A stretch of DNA of 64,000 nt from CAVVAY01 sp963746465 (GTDB lineage Bacteria; Actinomycetota; Actinomycetes; JACCUZ01). The notes under the pieces are model-generated. The model did no database searches. It was not told the DNA's origin and was given only the letters and a program-made list of their open reading frames with translations. The stretch lies in NCBI GenBank assembly GCA_963746465.1, contig CAVVAY010000007.1:682001-746000 (forward strand). Direction: 5' to 3'. A program made the position numbers and the translations under genes. Below are positions 1 to 8,635 of the stretch, one piece after another. Every line of letters starts with the position of its first letter. The first letter of the stretch is position 1.

Positions 1-233
1 GCCGCGGCACCGTCGCGGTCCGCACCGGCGACCACATCTGGCGGCTGAGCCTGACCCCGGACGCCGTCGACGTCGCGCGCGAGCCGGGGCCGGCCGACGC
101 ACTGGTCACCGGCGAGCCCTCCGAGCTCTACCTCTGGCTGTGGGGTCGCCGCCCGGACAGTGCCGTGGTGCTCGAGGGCGATCCCGAGCTGCTGGCCGGG
201 CTGCGCGCCAGGCTGCACGTCGTGACCCAGTAG
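1..233 (+). CDS. C-terminal end of a mycothiol-dependent maleylpyruvate isomerase-family protein (5' truncated)
   Basis: The reading frame is open from the window edge to a TAG at 231-233, giving about 76 C-terminal residues. The stretch reading TGEPSELYLWLWGR matches the end of the small SCP2-like C-terminal domain of the mycothiol-dependent maleylpyruvate isomerase (MDMPI_C) family, where a GxxSELYLWLWGR-like motif is typical. The DinB-like metal/thiol domain would lie upstream, outside the window. Family members are cytosolic and thought to use mycothiol, but most are uncharacterised. The next gene starts 7 nt after this stop, so the two may be cotranscribed. Function is by family resemblance only. 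Confidence 0.75.
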   Translation, partial: RGTVAVRTGDHIWRLSLTPDAVDVAREPGPADALVTGEPSELYLWLWGRRPDSAVVLEGDPELLAGLRARLHVVTQ

Positions 234-240
234 CCGCAGC

Positions 241-1350
241 GTGCCGACGTACGACGTCGTCGTCGCGGGCCTGGGCGGCTTCGGCAGCTCGACCGCGGCC
301 CACCTGGCCAGGCGCGGGTTGCGCACCCTGGGGCTGGACCCCCGCCCCGGCGCGCATGCGGAAGGCGCCAGCCACGGCGAGACCCGGATCGTCCGCCAGG
401 TCTACTTCGAGGGCGCGGCCTACGTGCCGTTGCTGCAGCGCACCTACGAGCTGTGGGCGGAGCTCGCGGACGCAGCCGGGAAGCCGCTGCTGCGCCGCAC
501 CGGCGGGCTGTTCCTCGGGCTGCCGCACACGAAGGTCTTCCGCGGCAGCCTGGAGACCGCGCGGCACTGGGACCTGCCGCACGCGGTGCTCGACGGCGCC
601 GAGATGCACGCGCGGTTCCCCGCACTGCGACCCCCGGACGGCGTCATGGGTCTGTGGGAGCCGGAAGCCGGCACGGTGCGTCCGGAGAGCGCGGTCGAGG
701 CCCAGCTGCTGCGCGCGGCCGACGCTGGAGCGGAGCTGCGGCACGACGAGGCCGTCACCAGCTGGTCTGCTACCGGTGACGGTGTCCGGGTGACGACCAC
801 GCGAGGCAGCTACGACGCCGGAGCCCTGGTGCTCGCTCCCGGCCGTTGGACGGCAGAGCTCCTCGGCGGGCTCGACCTGCCGCTGACCGTGGAACGCCGG
901 GTGCAGCACTGGTTCGCGCCGCCGTCAATCGAGCCGTTCCGGCCGGGACAGCTCCCGGTGTGGATCTGGGACCGCGCCGACGGCACCTCGCTCTACGGAG
1001 CGCCGTCGCAGGGGGACACCGGTGACGTCAAGGCGGCCGTGCACTTCTCGACCGCGCGACCGGCCGACTCCTGGAGCGTCGCGCAGGTGGCCGGCACGCT
1101 GGCCGAGCTGATGCCCGGTCTGGGCGACCGGCACGTCCGCGAGGCCGTCTGCTGGTACACCCTGACCCCGGACCAGAACTTCGTCGTCGGCCCGCACCCT
1201 GTGGCGCCACGGGTGCTGCTCGCTTGCGGCTTCTCCGGCCACGGCTTCAAGTTCACGCCGGTGCTGGGCGAGGCGATTGCCGACCTGGTGTCGGACGGCA
1301 CCACGCGGCACGACCTCACGACCTTCGACCCCCGGCGGTTCGCTGCGTGA
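241..1350 (+). CDS. N-methyl-L-tryptophan oxidase / sarcosine oxidase-family flavoenzyme
   Basis: A 369-aa FAD-dependent oxidase of the monomeric sarcosine oxidase/MTOX family, which oxidises N-methyl amino acids to the amino acid, formaldehyde and H2O2. The N-terminal dinucleotide fold shows GLGGFG at residues 10-15. The C-terminal half has CWYTLTPDQNF beginning at C304, the place of the covalent flavin cysteine in this family, followed by the conserved GFSGHGFKF. Length is that of the family (about 370-390). The GTG start gives a normal N-terminus directly before the Rossmann strand. It is followed by thpR with a 4-nt GTGA overlap. The exact substrate cannot be read from the sequence. Confidence 0.88.
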   Translation: MPTYDVVVAGLGGFGSSTAAHLARRGLRTLGLDPRPGAHAEGASHGETRIVRQVYFEGAAYVPLLQRTYELWAELADAAGKPLLRRTGGLFLGLPHTKVFRGSLETARHWDLPHAVLDGAEMHARFPALRPPDGVMGLWEPEAGTVRPESAVEAQLLRAADAGAELRHDEAVTSWSATGDGVRVTTTRGSYDAGALVLAPGRWTAELLGGLDLPLTVERRVQHWFAPPSIEPFRPGQLPVWIWDRADGTSLYGAPSQGDTGDVKAAVHFSTARPADSWSVAQVAGTLAELMPGLGDRHVREAVCWYTLTPDQNFVVGPHPVAPRVLLACGFSGHGFKFTPVLGEAIADLVSDGTTRHDLTTFDPRRFAA

Positions 1351-1865
1351 GGCTGTTCGTGGCGGTACGACCGCCGGCGCAGGCGCTGGAGCACGCAGCC
1401 GCGGCGGTCGCGGCGGTACGGGCGGCGCACGACGGCCCGCGCTGGGTCCCACCGGAGCGCTGGCACCTCACGCTCGCGTTCTACGGCGAGCTGCCCGACG
1501 CCGAGGTCACGAAGGTCGTGGACCGCCTGGACCGCCGGCTCCGCGACAGCGTCGACCTGGCACTCGCACTGGCCGGGGCCGGGGCCTTCAGCCGGCGCGC
1601 GGTCTGGCTGGGTGTCACCGGCGACGTCGCGCCGCTGCGGGCCCTGGCCAGGGTCGTGGCTCGGGACCGCGGCCGTCCCTACCGACCGCACCTGACCGTT
1701 GCCCGGCTGCGCGGCGACACCGACCCGGCGCCCGCGGTGGCCGCCCTCTCGGCGTACGCCGGTCCGGGCTGGACGGCCGGCGCCGTGCACCTCGTCCGTT
1801 CACGGCTGGGTCCCTCACCGACGTACGACGACATCGCGAGCTGGCCGCTCACACCGCGGCCGTAG
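1347..1865 (+). CDS. thpR: RNA 2',3'-cyclic phosphodiesterase (2H family)
   Basis: A 172-aa protein of the 2H phosphoesterase superfamily (LigT/ThpR), which opens 2',3'-cyclic phosphates on RNA ends. Both catalytic HxTx motifs are present: HLTL at residues 40-43 and HLTV at 115-118. The GTG start overlaps the stop of the upstream flavoenzyme (GTGA), implying translational coupling. It puts the protein directly at the conserved first strand (VRLFVAVRPP). Longer starts upstream would run back into the previous gene. The physiological role of bacterial ThpR remains uncertain, and the link with the oxidase is probably only operonic. Confidence 0.88.
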   Translation: MRLFVAVRPPAQALEHAAAAVAAVRAAHDGPRWVPPERWHLTLAFYGELPDAEVTKVVDRLDRRLRDSVDLALALAGAGAFSRRAVWLGVTGDVAPLRALARVVARDRGRPYRPHLTVARLRGDTDPAPAVAALSAYAGPGWTAGAVHLVRSRLGPSPTYDDIASWPLTPRP

Positions 1866-1874
1866 GGTCGGCCC

Positions 1875-1958
1875 ATGGACCCGAGGACGCGGCGACGCGT
1901 GGTGCTCGCCGTGCTTGCGCTGCTCGTCCTGGTGGTCGTCGTCGGCTCGGTCGTCTGA
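1875..1958 (+). CDS. Putative 27-aa single-span membrane microprotein
   Basis: ATG at 1875 opens a 27-codon frame, MDPRTRRR followed by a run of Val/Leu/Ala to the TGA at 1956-1958: a basic N-terminus and one hydrophobic helix. A TAGGGT hexamer at 1863-1868 lies 6 nt before the ATG, the spacing of leaderless actinobacterial mRNAs. No Shine-Dalgarno is needed or seen. It sits 9 nt after thpR and ends 6 nt before the convergent reductase stop. I do not recognise the family. The promoter-like hexamer and clean topology make it plausible, but so short an ORF can occur by chance. Confidence 0.45.
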   Translation: MDPRTRRRVVLAVLALLVLVVVVGSVV

Positions 1959-1964
1959 CCGGCG

Positions 1965-2939
1965 CTACCAGGCGTACGCCTCGGGGGCGGGGCCGCCGGG
2001 GCCGGGGAAGATCTCGTCCAGCCGGCCGAGCACGTCCTTGGTGAGCCGGATCTTCAGCGCCCGCTGCGCGCCGTCGAGCTGCTCGATCGTGCGCGGTCCG
2101 ATGATCGGCGCGGTGACCGCGGGCTGGTGCAGCAGCCAGGCGATCCCGACGTCGGCCGGGTTCTCACCGAGCTCGTCGCAGAGGTCCTCCCAGGCCTTGA
2201 TCGCCTTCCGGTTCTCCTTCAGGGCGTCCTTCGCCCGGCCGGCCAGCCGTCGCTTGCCCTGCTCGGTCTTGCGGATGATGCCGCCGAGCAGCCCGCCGTG
2301 CAGCGGCGACCACGGGATCACGCCGACCCCGTAGTCCTCGCAGGCCGGCAGCACCTCGAGCTCGACGTCGCGGGTCAGCAGGTTGTAGATCGACTGCTCG
2401 CTGACCAGCCCGGTCGAGTGCCGCCGCCGGGCTGCCTCCATGCCCTTCGCGATCTGCCAGCCGGCGTGGTTGGACGAGCCGACGTAGAGCACCTTGCCCT
2501 GGGCCTTGAGGGTGTCGAACGCCTCCCAGATCTCGTCCCACGGCGTGTCCCGGTCGACGTGGTGCATCTGGTAGAGGTCGATGTGGTCGGTCTGCAGACG
2601 CTGCAGTGACGCGTCGCAGGCCCGACGGATGTTGCGCGCCGACAGGAAGGTGTCGTTGGGCCAGTCGCTCATCGAGCCGTAGAGCTTGGTGGCGATGACG
2701 GTCTTGTCCCGCCGGCCGCCGCCCTGGGCGAACCACCGGCCGACGATCTGCTCGGTGATGCCCTCGCCCTTCTTCCAGCCGTAGACGTTCGCGGTGTCGA
2801 AGAAGTTGATCCCGAGGTCGATGGCGCGATCCATGATCGCGTACGAGTCGTCCTCCGAGGTCTCCGGCCCGAAGTTCATGGTGCCGAGGCAGAGCCGGCT
2901 CACGGACAGGCCGCTGCGGCCGAGGTGGGTGTAGTCCAT
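1965..2939 (-). CDS. Aldo/keto reductase
   Basis: A 324-aa NADPH-dependent aldo/keto reductase of the YajO/voltage-gated K-channel beta-subunit-like branch, a cytosolic TIM barrel. The catalytic tetrad is visible: D48 in FFDTANVYG, Y53, K85 in ATKLYG and H126 in DLYQMHHVD. The cofactor-binding end reads GPRTIEQLDGAQRAL near residue 290. The ATG start places LGRSGLSVSRLCLGT where family members begin. It is a single gene, convergent with the small ORF at 1875 and divergent from the MFS gene at 2990. The carbonyl substrate is unknown. Confidence 0.9.
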   Translation of the reverse strand: MDYTHLGRSGLSVSRLCLGTMNFGPETSEDDSYAIMDRAIDLGINFFDTANVYGWKKGEGITEQIVGRWFAQGGGRRDKTVIATKLYGSMSDWPNDTFLSARNIRRACDASLQRLQTDHIDLYQMHHVDRDTPWDEIWEAFDTLKAQGKVLYVGSSNHAGWQIAKGMEAARRRHSTGLVSEQSIYNLLTRDVELEVLPACEDYGVGVIPWSPLHGGLLGGIIRKTEQGKRRLAGRAKDALKENRKAIKAWEDLCDELGENPADVGIAWLLHQPAVTAPIIGPRTIEQLDGAQRALKIRLTKDVLGRLDEIFPGPGGPAPEAYAW

Positions 2940-2989
2940 GCCACGATCCTCCCCCGGAGGGTCCGCGCCTGAACGCCTACCCTCGGCTG

Positions 2990-4195
2990 GTGAGCTCGTC
3001 AGCCCTCCGCGGCTCCACTCCGGACGCCGTCGTACGGCGGCAGGCGTGGGCGACCCGCATCGTGTTCGCCGCCAACGGCGGGCTGTTCGCCAGCTGGGTC
3101 TCGCGCCTCCCGGCGGTCCGCGACGACCTGGGTGCCGACGAGCGAGGACTCGGCTTCGCGCTGCTGTTCACCGCCGTCGGCTCGCTGATCGCGATGCCGC
3201 TCTCCGGGCGGCTGGTCGGCCGGGTCGGCGCCCGCAAGGTGCTGTGGGTCTGCGTGCTGGTCTGCGCCGTGGGCTACCCGTGCCTCGGCCTGGCACCCGA
3301 CCTGGTGGTGCTCGCGGCGGTGCTGTTCGTCATCGGCGCCGGCGTCGGGGTGTGGGACGTGGCGATGAACGTCTCCGGCCACGCCGTCGAGCAGGCGGCC
3401 GGCCGGGACCTGATGCCCGGTTTCCACGCCGGGTGGAGCATCGGCACGGTGATCGGCGCCGGTGCGGGCGCGCTGGCCGCCCGGACCGACCTCGACCCTG
3501 CCTGGCACTTCACGCTGGCCAGCCTGGTGCTCGCCGGCGCCGCGATGCTCGCGGTGCGCGAGATGCCGGACGCCGGCGACGAGGCGCCGTCCCCCGCCGA
3601 GGGCGAGCACCACGTCCCCGGCCCGACCGGCCCGCTGATCAGGGACCTGCGGCTGCTCGGCCTGGGAGTCATGACGTTCTGCGCGGCGTGGGCCGAGGGC
3701 GCGGCCAACGACTGGCTCGCGCTGATGCTCGCCGACGACCGAGGGGCCTCCGGTGCCACGGCTGCCATCGGCTTCGCGGTGTTCGCCGGTGCCATGACCC
3801 TGGCCCGCCTCGCGGGGACGCCGGTGGTCAGCAGGCTGGGCAGGGTGCCCACCCTGCGCTGGGGTGCCGTGGTCACCGCCGTCGGCGTCGTCGTCCTGCT
3901 GGCGGTCCCGGTGCTCGCCGCGGGCTACCTCGGCGCCCTGCTCTGGGGGCTCGGCATCGCGGTGGCGTTCCCGCTGGCGATGAGTGCGGCCGGGGAGACA
4001 CCGGGCCGCGGCTCGTCGGCGATCGCGACGGTGGCGACCATCGCCTACGCCGGCTTCCTGGTCGGCCCGCCGCTGATCGGCACCATCGCCCACCAGGTCG
4101 GGCTGGAGAACGCGCTGTGGCTGGTGCCGGCGCTGGCCGCCGGCATCTTCGTCCTGGCCGGCACGGCGCGCGCCCCCCAGCGGGTGCGAGGCTAG
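2990..4195 (+). CDS. MFS transporter
   Basis: A 401-aa major facilitator superfamily protein with about 12 hydrophobic segments and a hydrophilic loop near residues 195-220 (DEAPSPAEGEHHVPG). The loop between helices 2 and 3 carries GRLVGRVGARKVL, the MFS motif A region. It resembles the fucose-permease/YbjJ-like group, but the substrate cannot be assigned. The GTG at 2990 has TACCCT at 2978-2983 six nt before it, consistent with a leaderless transcript. The next gene starts 4 nt after this stop, so the two are likely cotranscribed. Confidence 0.85.
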   Translation: MSSSALRGSTPDAVVRRQAWATRIVFAANGGLFASWVSRLPAVRDDLGADERGLGFALLFTAVGSLIAMPLSGRLVGRVGARKVLWVCVLVCAVGYPCLGLAPDLVVLAAVLFVIGAGVGVWDVAMNVSGHAVEQAAGRDLMPGFHAGWSIGTVIGAGAGALAARTDLDPAWHFTLASLVLAGAAMLAVREMPDAGDEAPSPAEGEHHVPGPTGPLIRDLRLLGLGVMTFCAAWAEGAANDWLALMLADDRGASGATAAIGFAVFAGAMTLARLAGTPVVSRLGRVPTLRWGAVVTAVGVVVLLAVPVLAAGYLGALLWGLGIAVAFPLAMSAAGETPGRGSSAIATVATIAYAGFLVGPPLIGTIAHQVGLENALWLVPALAAGIFVLAGTARAPQRVRG

Positions 4196-4199
4196 GGAC

Positions 4200-5369
4200 G
4201 TGCCTGAGGACCTTGACGGCGCGCTGCTCCAGCTGCGCCCCCTGCTGCTCGACCCGGACCGCCTGGTCCGGGCCGTCGCGGCCGGCAAGCGGCGGTCAGC
4301 GGTGCCGCCGTGGCGGCGGGCCGAGCTGCGGCCCATCGACCTCAAGGACGGCCGGCACCTGCAGGTGGTCACGTACGACGAGCGCAAGGCGACCACGACC
4401 AACCCGTCGTACGGCGAGCAGGCCGAGGCCGAGGTCGATGCGCTGCTGGCGCAGCCGTTCGGGAACTGGCACGTGCAGACGACGACCGAGACGCTTCAGC
4501 TGCGGGTGACCAAGAAGGGCCTGGCGCAGCTGCACCGCAAGGCCGAGCCGAACCAGCAGCACACCGCGCACGACCGGGCCGCGCACCACCTGATCGACCC
4601 GGGTGACCCGCTGTTCTCCGTGCTGGGGGCAGGCGCGGGGAAGCGGCGGCAGGTCGACGCGTTCCTGCGGGTGCTGCAGGCGGCGGTCGCCGAGGCGGAC
4701 CTGCCGGCCGACCGGCCCTTGCGGGTGGTCGACCTCGGTTGCGGCAACGCGTACCTCACCTTCGCGGCGTACCGGTACCTCGCCGACCATTCCGACGTCC
4801 GGCTCACCGGTATCGACCAGCGCCCGGAGATGCGCGAGCGCAACACCGCGCTCGCCGCCGAGCTCGGCTGGGCCGAGCAGATGAGCTTCGTCGCCGGCGA
4901 CATCATCGACGCGCCGCTGCCCGAAGGCGGCACGGTGGACGTCGTGCTCGCCCTGCACGCCTGCGACACGGCCACCGACGACGCACTGGCCCAGGCGGTG
5001 CGGTGGGACGCCCCCGTGGTGCTCGCCTCGCCGTGCTGCCACCACGACCTGCAGCGGCAGATGTCGACCGGCCGCGCTCCCTCGCCGTACGGCCTGGTCG
5101 CCCGGCACGCGATCCTGCGCGAACGGCTCGGCGACGTGCTGACCGACGCGGTGCGCGCCGCCCTGCTGCGCAGGATCGGCTACCGGGTGGAGGTCGTGCA
5201 GTTCGTGTCGGCCGAGTACACGCCGCGCAACACCATGATCCGTGCCGTGCGCACGGCGGGCGCGCGGCCCGACCCGTCCGCTGACACCGAGTACGACGAG
5301 CTGGTGGCCGACTGGGGCGTCACGCCGCACCTGCAGACCCTGCTCGCCGACGACCTTGCCCGCCGCTAG
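4200..5369 (+). CDS. SAM-dependent methyltransferase (METTL25/Methyltransf_32-like)
   Basis: A 389-aa protein. The N-terminal about 150 residues are family-specific. A Rossmann methyltransferase domain follows, with motif I VVDLGCGNAYLTF near residue 175 and ALHACDTATDDAL then SPCCHHDLQ around 255-285, features of the Methyltransf_32 type. That group contains proteins acting on RNA or protein, but the target here is unknown. The GTG start is 4 nt after the MFS stop. The end overlaps the probable start of the next, frameshifted gene. High confidence for the fold, low for the substrate. Confidence 0.82.
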   Translation: MPEDLDGALLQLRPLLLDPDRLVRAVAAGKRRSAVPPWRRAELRPIDLKDGRHLQVVTYDERKATTTNPSYGEQAEAEVDALLAQPFGNWHVQTTTETLQLRVTKKGLAQLHRKAEPNQQHTAHDRAAHHLIDPGDPLFSVLGAGAGKRRQVDAFLRVLQAAVAEADLPADRPLRVVDLGCGNAYLTFAAYRYLADHSDVRLTGIDQRPEMRERNTALAAELGWAEQMSFVAGDIIDAPLPEGGTVDVVLALHACDTATDDALAQAVRWDAPVVLASPCCHHDLQRQMSTGRAPSPYGLVARHAILRERLGDVLTDAVRAALLRRIGYRVEVVQFVSAEYTPRNTMIRAVRTAGARPDPSADTEYDELVADWGVTPHLQTLLADDLARR

Positions 5370-6319
5370 CGCGGTCGCGGCGGGCGCGACCGCCGCGTTG
5401 CTGTTCGCGAGCGGCTCGGGGCCGGAGGTCGTCCTGACGATCCACGACCCGGCGCTGATCGAGTCCAGCGGGCTCGCGGTGTCGGCCCGGCACCCGCACG
5501 TGCTGTGGACGCACAACGACGGCGGCCAGACCGCGGAGGTCGTCGCCGTCGGCGCGAACGGTGACACCGTCGCGCGGGTGACCCTCGACGGGCATCGACC
5601 CCTACGACGCCGAGGCGCTGGCACCTGGCAGGGACGCCGACGGTGGCCCGGCGCTGTACCTGGGTGACATCGGCGACAACCAGGCTGCCCGGCCGGACGT
5701 CTCGGTGTTCCGGTTCGCCGAGCCGGCGAGGCTCACCGACGCAACGGTCCCGGCGCAGTGGTACCGGTTCAGCTATCCGGACGGCGCGCACGACGCCGAG
5801 GCGCTGCTCGTCGGCCCGACCGGCCGGATCATGATCGCCAGCAAGGAGCTGGTCGGCGCGGCGCTGTACCGGGCGCCGCGGCGTCTGGTCACCGCTGACG
5901 AGGGCACCAACCGGCTGACCCGGGTTGCCGGCGCGCCGGGCCTGGTCACCGACGGCGCCTACCTGCCCGACGGCCGGTTCGTGCTGCGGACCTACTCGTC
6001 GGTGTACGTCTTCGACCGCCCGGGTCACGAGGTGGGCCGTGCCGCGCTGCCGCCACAGCCGCAGGGGGAGTCGGTGGCCGCGGACGGCGACCGGCTGCTG
6101 GTCGGGAGCGAGGGCTCGCAGTCGGAGGTGCTGGCCGTTCCGGTGCCCGGCGGGGCGAAGCCGGCCCCCACTGCGACCGGTACGTCCTCGCCCGACATGC
6201 AGCCGGCCGAGGACGCCGAGGACGGCCGACCTCTCGCGACCTGGGCGCTGGGGGCCGGGGCGGCCGTCGCACTGCTGGCCGGCGTCACGGTCGCCGTGCG
6301 TCGCCGCCGTCGCGCCTGA
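5356..6319 (+). pseudogene. Secreted or membrane-anchored beta-propeller-like protein, split by a one-base frameshift
   Basis: Frame 1 reads a signal-like N-terminus (probable TTG start at 5356) and a first propeller-like segment (VLWTHNDGGQTAEVVAVG). It then loses sense after about 5590. Frame 2 continues the same family from about 5594: DPYDAEALAP, LYLGDIGDN, SVFRFAEP and onward to a Pro/Thr linker and a C-terminal transmembrane helix ending in RRRRRA. One extra base around 5590-5593 (gacgggc) would join the two. Family members typically carry the GDIGDN and RFxEP motifs in one frame. The rest of the gene is intact, so this is a recent lesion or a sequencing error rather than an old pseudogene. 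The start is uncertain. Confidence 0.7.
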
Positions 6320-6323
6320 CCCG

Positions 6324-7481
6324 TCAGGCCGAGACCGGCTGGGGCTGCCGGGACGGGCCGAGCCGGATGCCCACCACCGCCACGACGAGCAGCGCAGGGA
6401 TGACGAGCATCGCGGCGTGGATGCCGAAGGCGTCGGCCAGCGCGCCGAGCGCGAACGGGCCCACGCCGGACGCCAGCGCCGCACCGATGCCGACCCGGGC
6501 ACTTGCCCGGTCCGGTCGGCCGTCGGACGCGGCGATGGCGCGGGCCAGGCCGAGCGGGAAGTAGAGCGCCACTCCGAGACCGCAGCCCAGCAGGCCGATG
6601 ACGGCGAGCGCCGCATCGGTGGACGTCCAGAAAAGGGCGAAGCCGAGGGCGTTGACGGCGAGAGCGCCGAAGAGCAGACGGTCGACGGGGACGCGCAGGG
6701 CCAGCCGGCCGCCGAACACCCGGCCCAGGCACATCCCGGCGACCAGTGCGGTGACGCTGGCTGACGCCCCGGCGGCGGACAGGTCGGTCCGCTGGCGCAG
6801 CATGTCCGCGGCCCACAGGGCGAGGCAGAACTCGACAGCGATCCCGGCGGTCACCACCACCCAGCTGATCCAGTAGTGGCCGGAGAGCCGGCCGGACGAG
6901 TGGTCCGGCTGCAGAGCGGCGCTGGCCGGCAGCGGCGGGGTCGCGCGCGCCACGACAGCCAGCAGCACCACCACGGGCAGGAGCACCAGCAGGGCCGGGC
7001 GCCACGACCCGAGCCACACGGCCGCGCCGACGGCGAGCGGCGCGACGGCACCCACCCCGGCGGCCACCGCGTTGGCCTCGGTGATGGCGGCCGGACCGCC
7101 GGGTCCGTGCAGGGCAGCGAGCACGGTGGAGGTGCAGGTGACGACGAACGAGCCGCCGAACGAGCAGAGGAACGCGCCGGCGAGGGTGCCGGGAAGGGCG
7201 GTGAGGCTGCACAGGGTCACGAGCCCGAGGCACAGGAGCACCAGACCGGCCCAGATGAGCTTCACCCGGCCGTACCGGACGGCCAGCTGCGCCACGATCA
7301 GCGCAGAGGCCAGCGCGCCGACGGCCAGTGCGGTGCCGTGCAGGCCGGCGACGGTGCGGCTGAACCGCTGCTCGTCGCGCAGCAGGGTCAGCGAGGGACC
7401 GAAGCCGTAGAGGAACCAGCCGTAGACGCCGAGCTGCGCGTAGGTGAGCCAGGTGCGGCCGTCCCGGACGAGCCGGGTCAC
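6324..7481 (-). CDS. MFS transporter, translationally coupled to serC
   Basis: A 385-aa MFS protein with about 12 transmembrane segments, including the motif A-like loop AVRYGRVKLIWAG after the second helix and a conserved-looking LYFPLGLARAI late in the protein. The chosen GTG at 7481 overlaps the serC stop (GTGA). The long open frame further upstream is antisense to serC and has no coding character. Substrate unknown. Coupling to serC suggests joint expression, perhaps an amino-acid or metabolite exporter, but that is inference. Confidence 0.82.
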   Translation of the reverse strand: MTRLVRDGRTWLTYAQLGVYGWFLYGFGPSLTLLRDEQRFSRTVAGLHGTALAVGALASALIVAQLAVRYGRVKLIWAGLVLLCLGLVTLCSLTALPGTLAGAFLCSFGGSFVVTCTSTVLAALHGPGGPAAITEANAVAAGVGAVAPLAVGAAVWLGSWRPALLVLLPVVVLLAVVARATPPLPASAALQPDHSSGRLSGHYWISWVVVTAGIAVEFCLALWAADMLRQRTDLSAAGASASVTALVAGMCLGRVFGGRLALRVPVDRLLFGALAVNALGFALFWTSTDAALAVIGLLGCGLGVALYFPLGLARAIAASDGRPDRASARVGIGAALASGVGPFALGALADAFGIHAAMLVIPALLVVAVVGIRLGPSRQPQPVSA

Positions 7482-8602
7482 GCGCCGAGTGCGGCCACGA
7501 CGTGGTCGATGCAGGCGGTCAGCGCATCGACGTCGTCCGGCTCCACCGCAGGGAACATCGCGATGCGCAGCTGGTTGCGACCCAGCTTGCGGTAGGGCTC
7601 GGTGTCGACGATGCCGTTGGCGCGCAACGCCTTCGCGACCGCATCGGCGTCCACCGAGTCGGCGAAGTCGATGGTGCCCACGACGGCCGACCGCTGTGCG
7701 GAGTCGGCAACGAACGGGGTGGCGTACTCCGACTTGTCGGCCCAGGTGTAGAGCCGGCCGCTCGACTCGGCGGTGCGCTCGGTCGCCCAGGCCAGCCCGC
7801 CCTGGGCGTTGAACCAGTCGAGCTGCTCGGCCAGCAGGAACAGGGTCGTCAGTGCCGGGGTGTTGTAGGTCTGGTCCAGCCGCGAGTTGTCGATCGCGAT
7901 CTGCAGGTCGCTGAACGCCGGGACCCAGCGGCCGGTGGCCTGGATCTCGGCGACCCGCGCGATCGCTGCTGGCGACATCACCGCGAGCCACAGCCCGCCC
8001 TCGCTGGCGAACGACTTCTGCGGCGCGAAGTAGTAGACGTCGGTCTCGGTGATGTCGACCGGCAGGCCGCCGGCACCGGAGGTCGCGTCGACCAGGACCA
8101 GGGCGCCGTCGTCGGCCCCGGCCACCCGGCGCAGCGGCATCGCGACCCCGGTGGAGGTCTCGTTGTGGGTCAGGGCGTAGACGTCGATGCCGGCCTCGGC
8201 CTGCGGCAGGGGGTGGCTGCCGGGCTCGCTCTTGACGATGCTGGGGTCGGCGAGGAACGGGGCGGCCCTGGTGGCGGCGGCGAACTTCGAGGAGAACTCG
8301 CCGAACACCAGGTGCTGTGAGCGCTCGCGCACCAGGTTGAGCACCGCGATGTCCCAGAACGCCGTGGTGCCGCCGTTGCCGAGCACGACCTCGTAGCCCT
8401 CCGGCAGCGTGAACAGGTCGGACAGCCCGGCGCGCACCCGGCGTACGACGTCCTTGACGGTCTTCTGCCGGTGCGAGGTGCCGAGGTACGACGAGCCGGT
8501 GGCCGCGAGTGCGGCCAGCGCCCCCGGCCGGACCTTCGAGGGGCCGGAGCCGAACCGGCCGTCGCGGGGCTTGAGGGCGTCGGGGATGACGATGTGGCTC
8601 AC
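7478..8602 (-). CDS. serC: Phosphoserine transaminase
   Basis: A 374-aa PLP enzyme of fold type I, the actinobacterial SerC type. It converts 3-phosphohydroxypyruvate and glutamate to phosphoserine and 2-oxoglutarate in serine biosynthesis, and a related step in PLP synthesis. N-terminal GSGPSKVRP is the SerC signature. LVDATSGAGGLPVD supplies the PLP-pyridine aspartate. The Schiff-base lysine lies in FAPQKSFASEGG near residue 190. NTPALTTLFLL and the C-terminal RNQLRIAMFP also match. It is read toward the MFS gene with a 4-nt overlap. Citrate synthase lies 33 nt upstream on the same strand; serC and a second citrate synthase are also neighbours in mycobacteria. Confidence 0.95.
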   Translation of the reverse strand: MSHIVIPDALKPRDGRFGSGPSKVRPGALAALAATGSSYLGTSHRQKTVKDVVRRVRAGLSDLFTLPEGYEVVLGNGGTTAFWDIAVLNLVRERSQHLVFGEFSSKFAAATRAAPFLADPSIVKSEPGSHPLPQAEAGIDVYALTHNETSTGVAMPLRRVAGADDGALVLVDATSGAGGLPVDITETDVYYFAPQKSFASEGGLWLAVMSPAAIARVAEIQATGRWVPAFSDLQIAIDNSRLDQTYNTPALTTLFLLAEQLDWFNAQGGLAWATERTAESSGRLYTWADKSEYATPFVADSAQRSAVVGTIDFADSVDADAVAKALRANGIVDTEPYRKLGRNQLRIAMFPAVEPDDVDALTACIDHVVAALGA

Positions 8603-8635
8603 GCCGCCAGCCTAGGTCTGCCGGGGGGAGAGCGG

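Noticed and set aside
5585..5600. Programmed +1 frameshifting at the propeller and M28 genes
   Set aside because: Neither site has a stop codon at the shift, a slippery codon run or an upstream Shine-Dalgarno-like stimulator, so a mutation or sequencing error is simpler.
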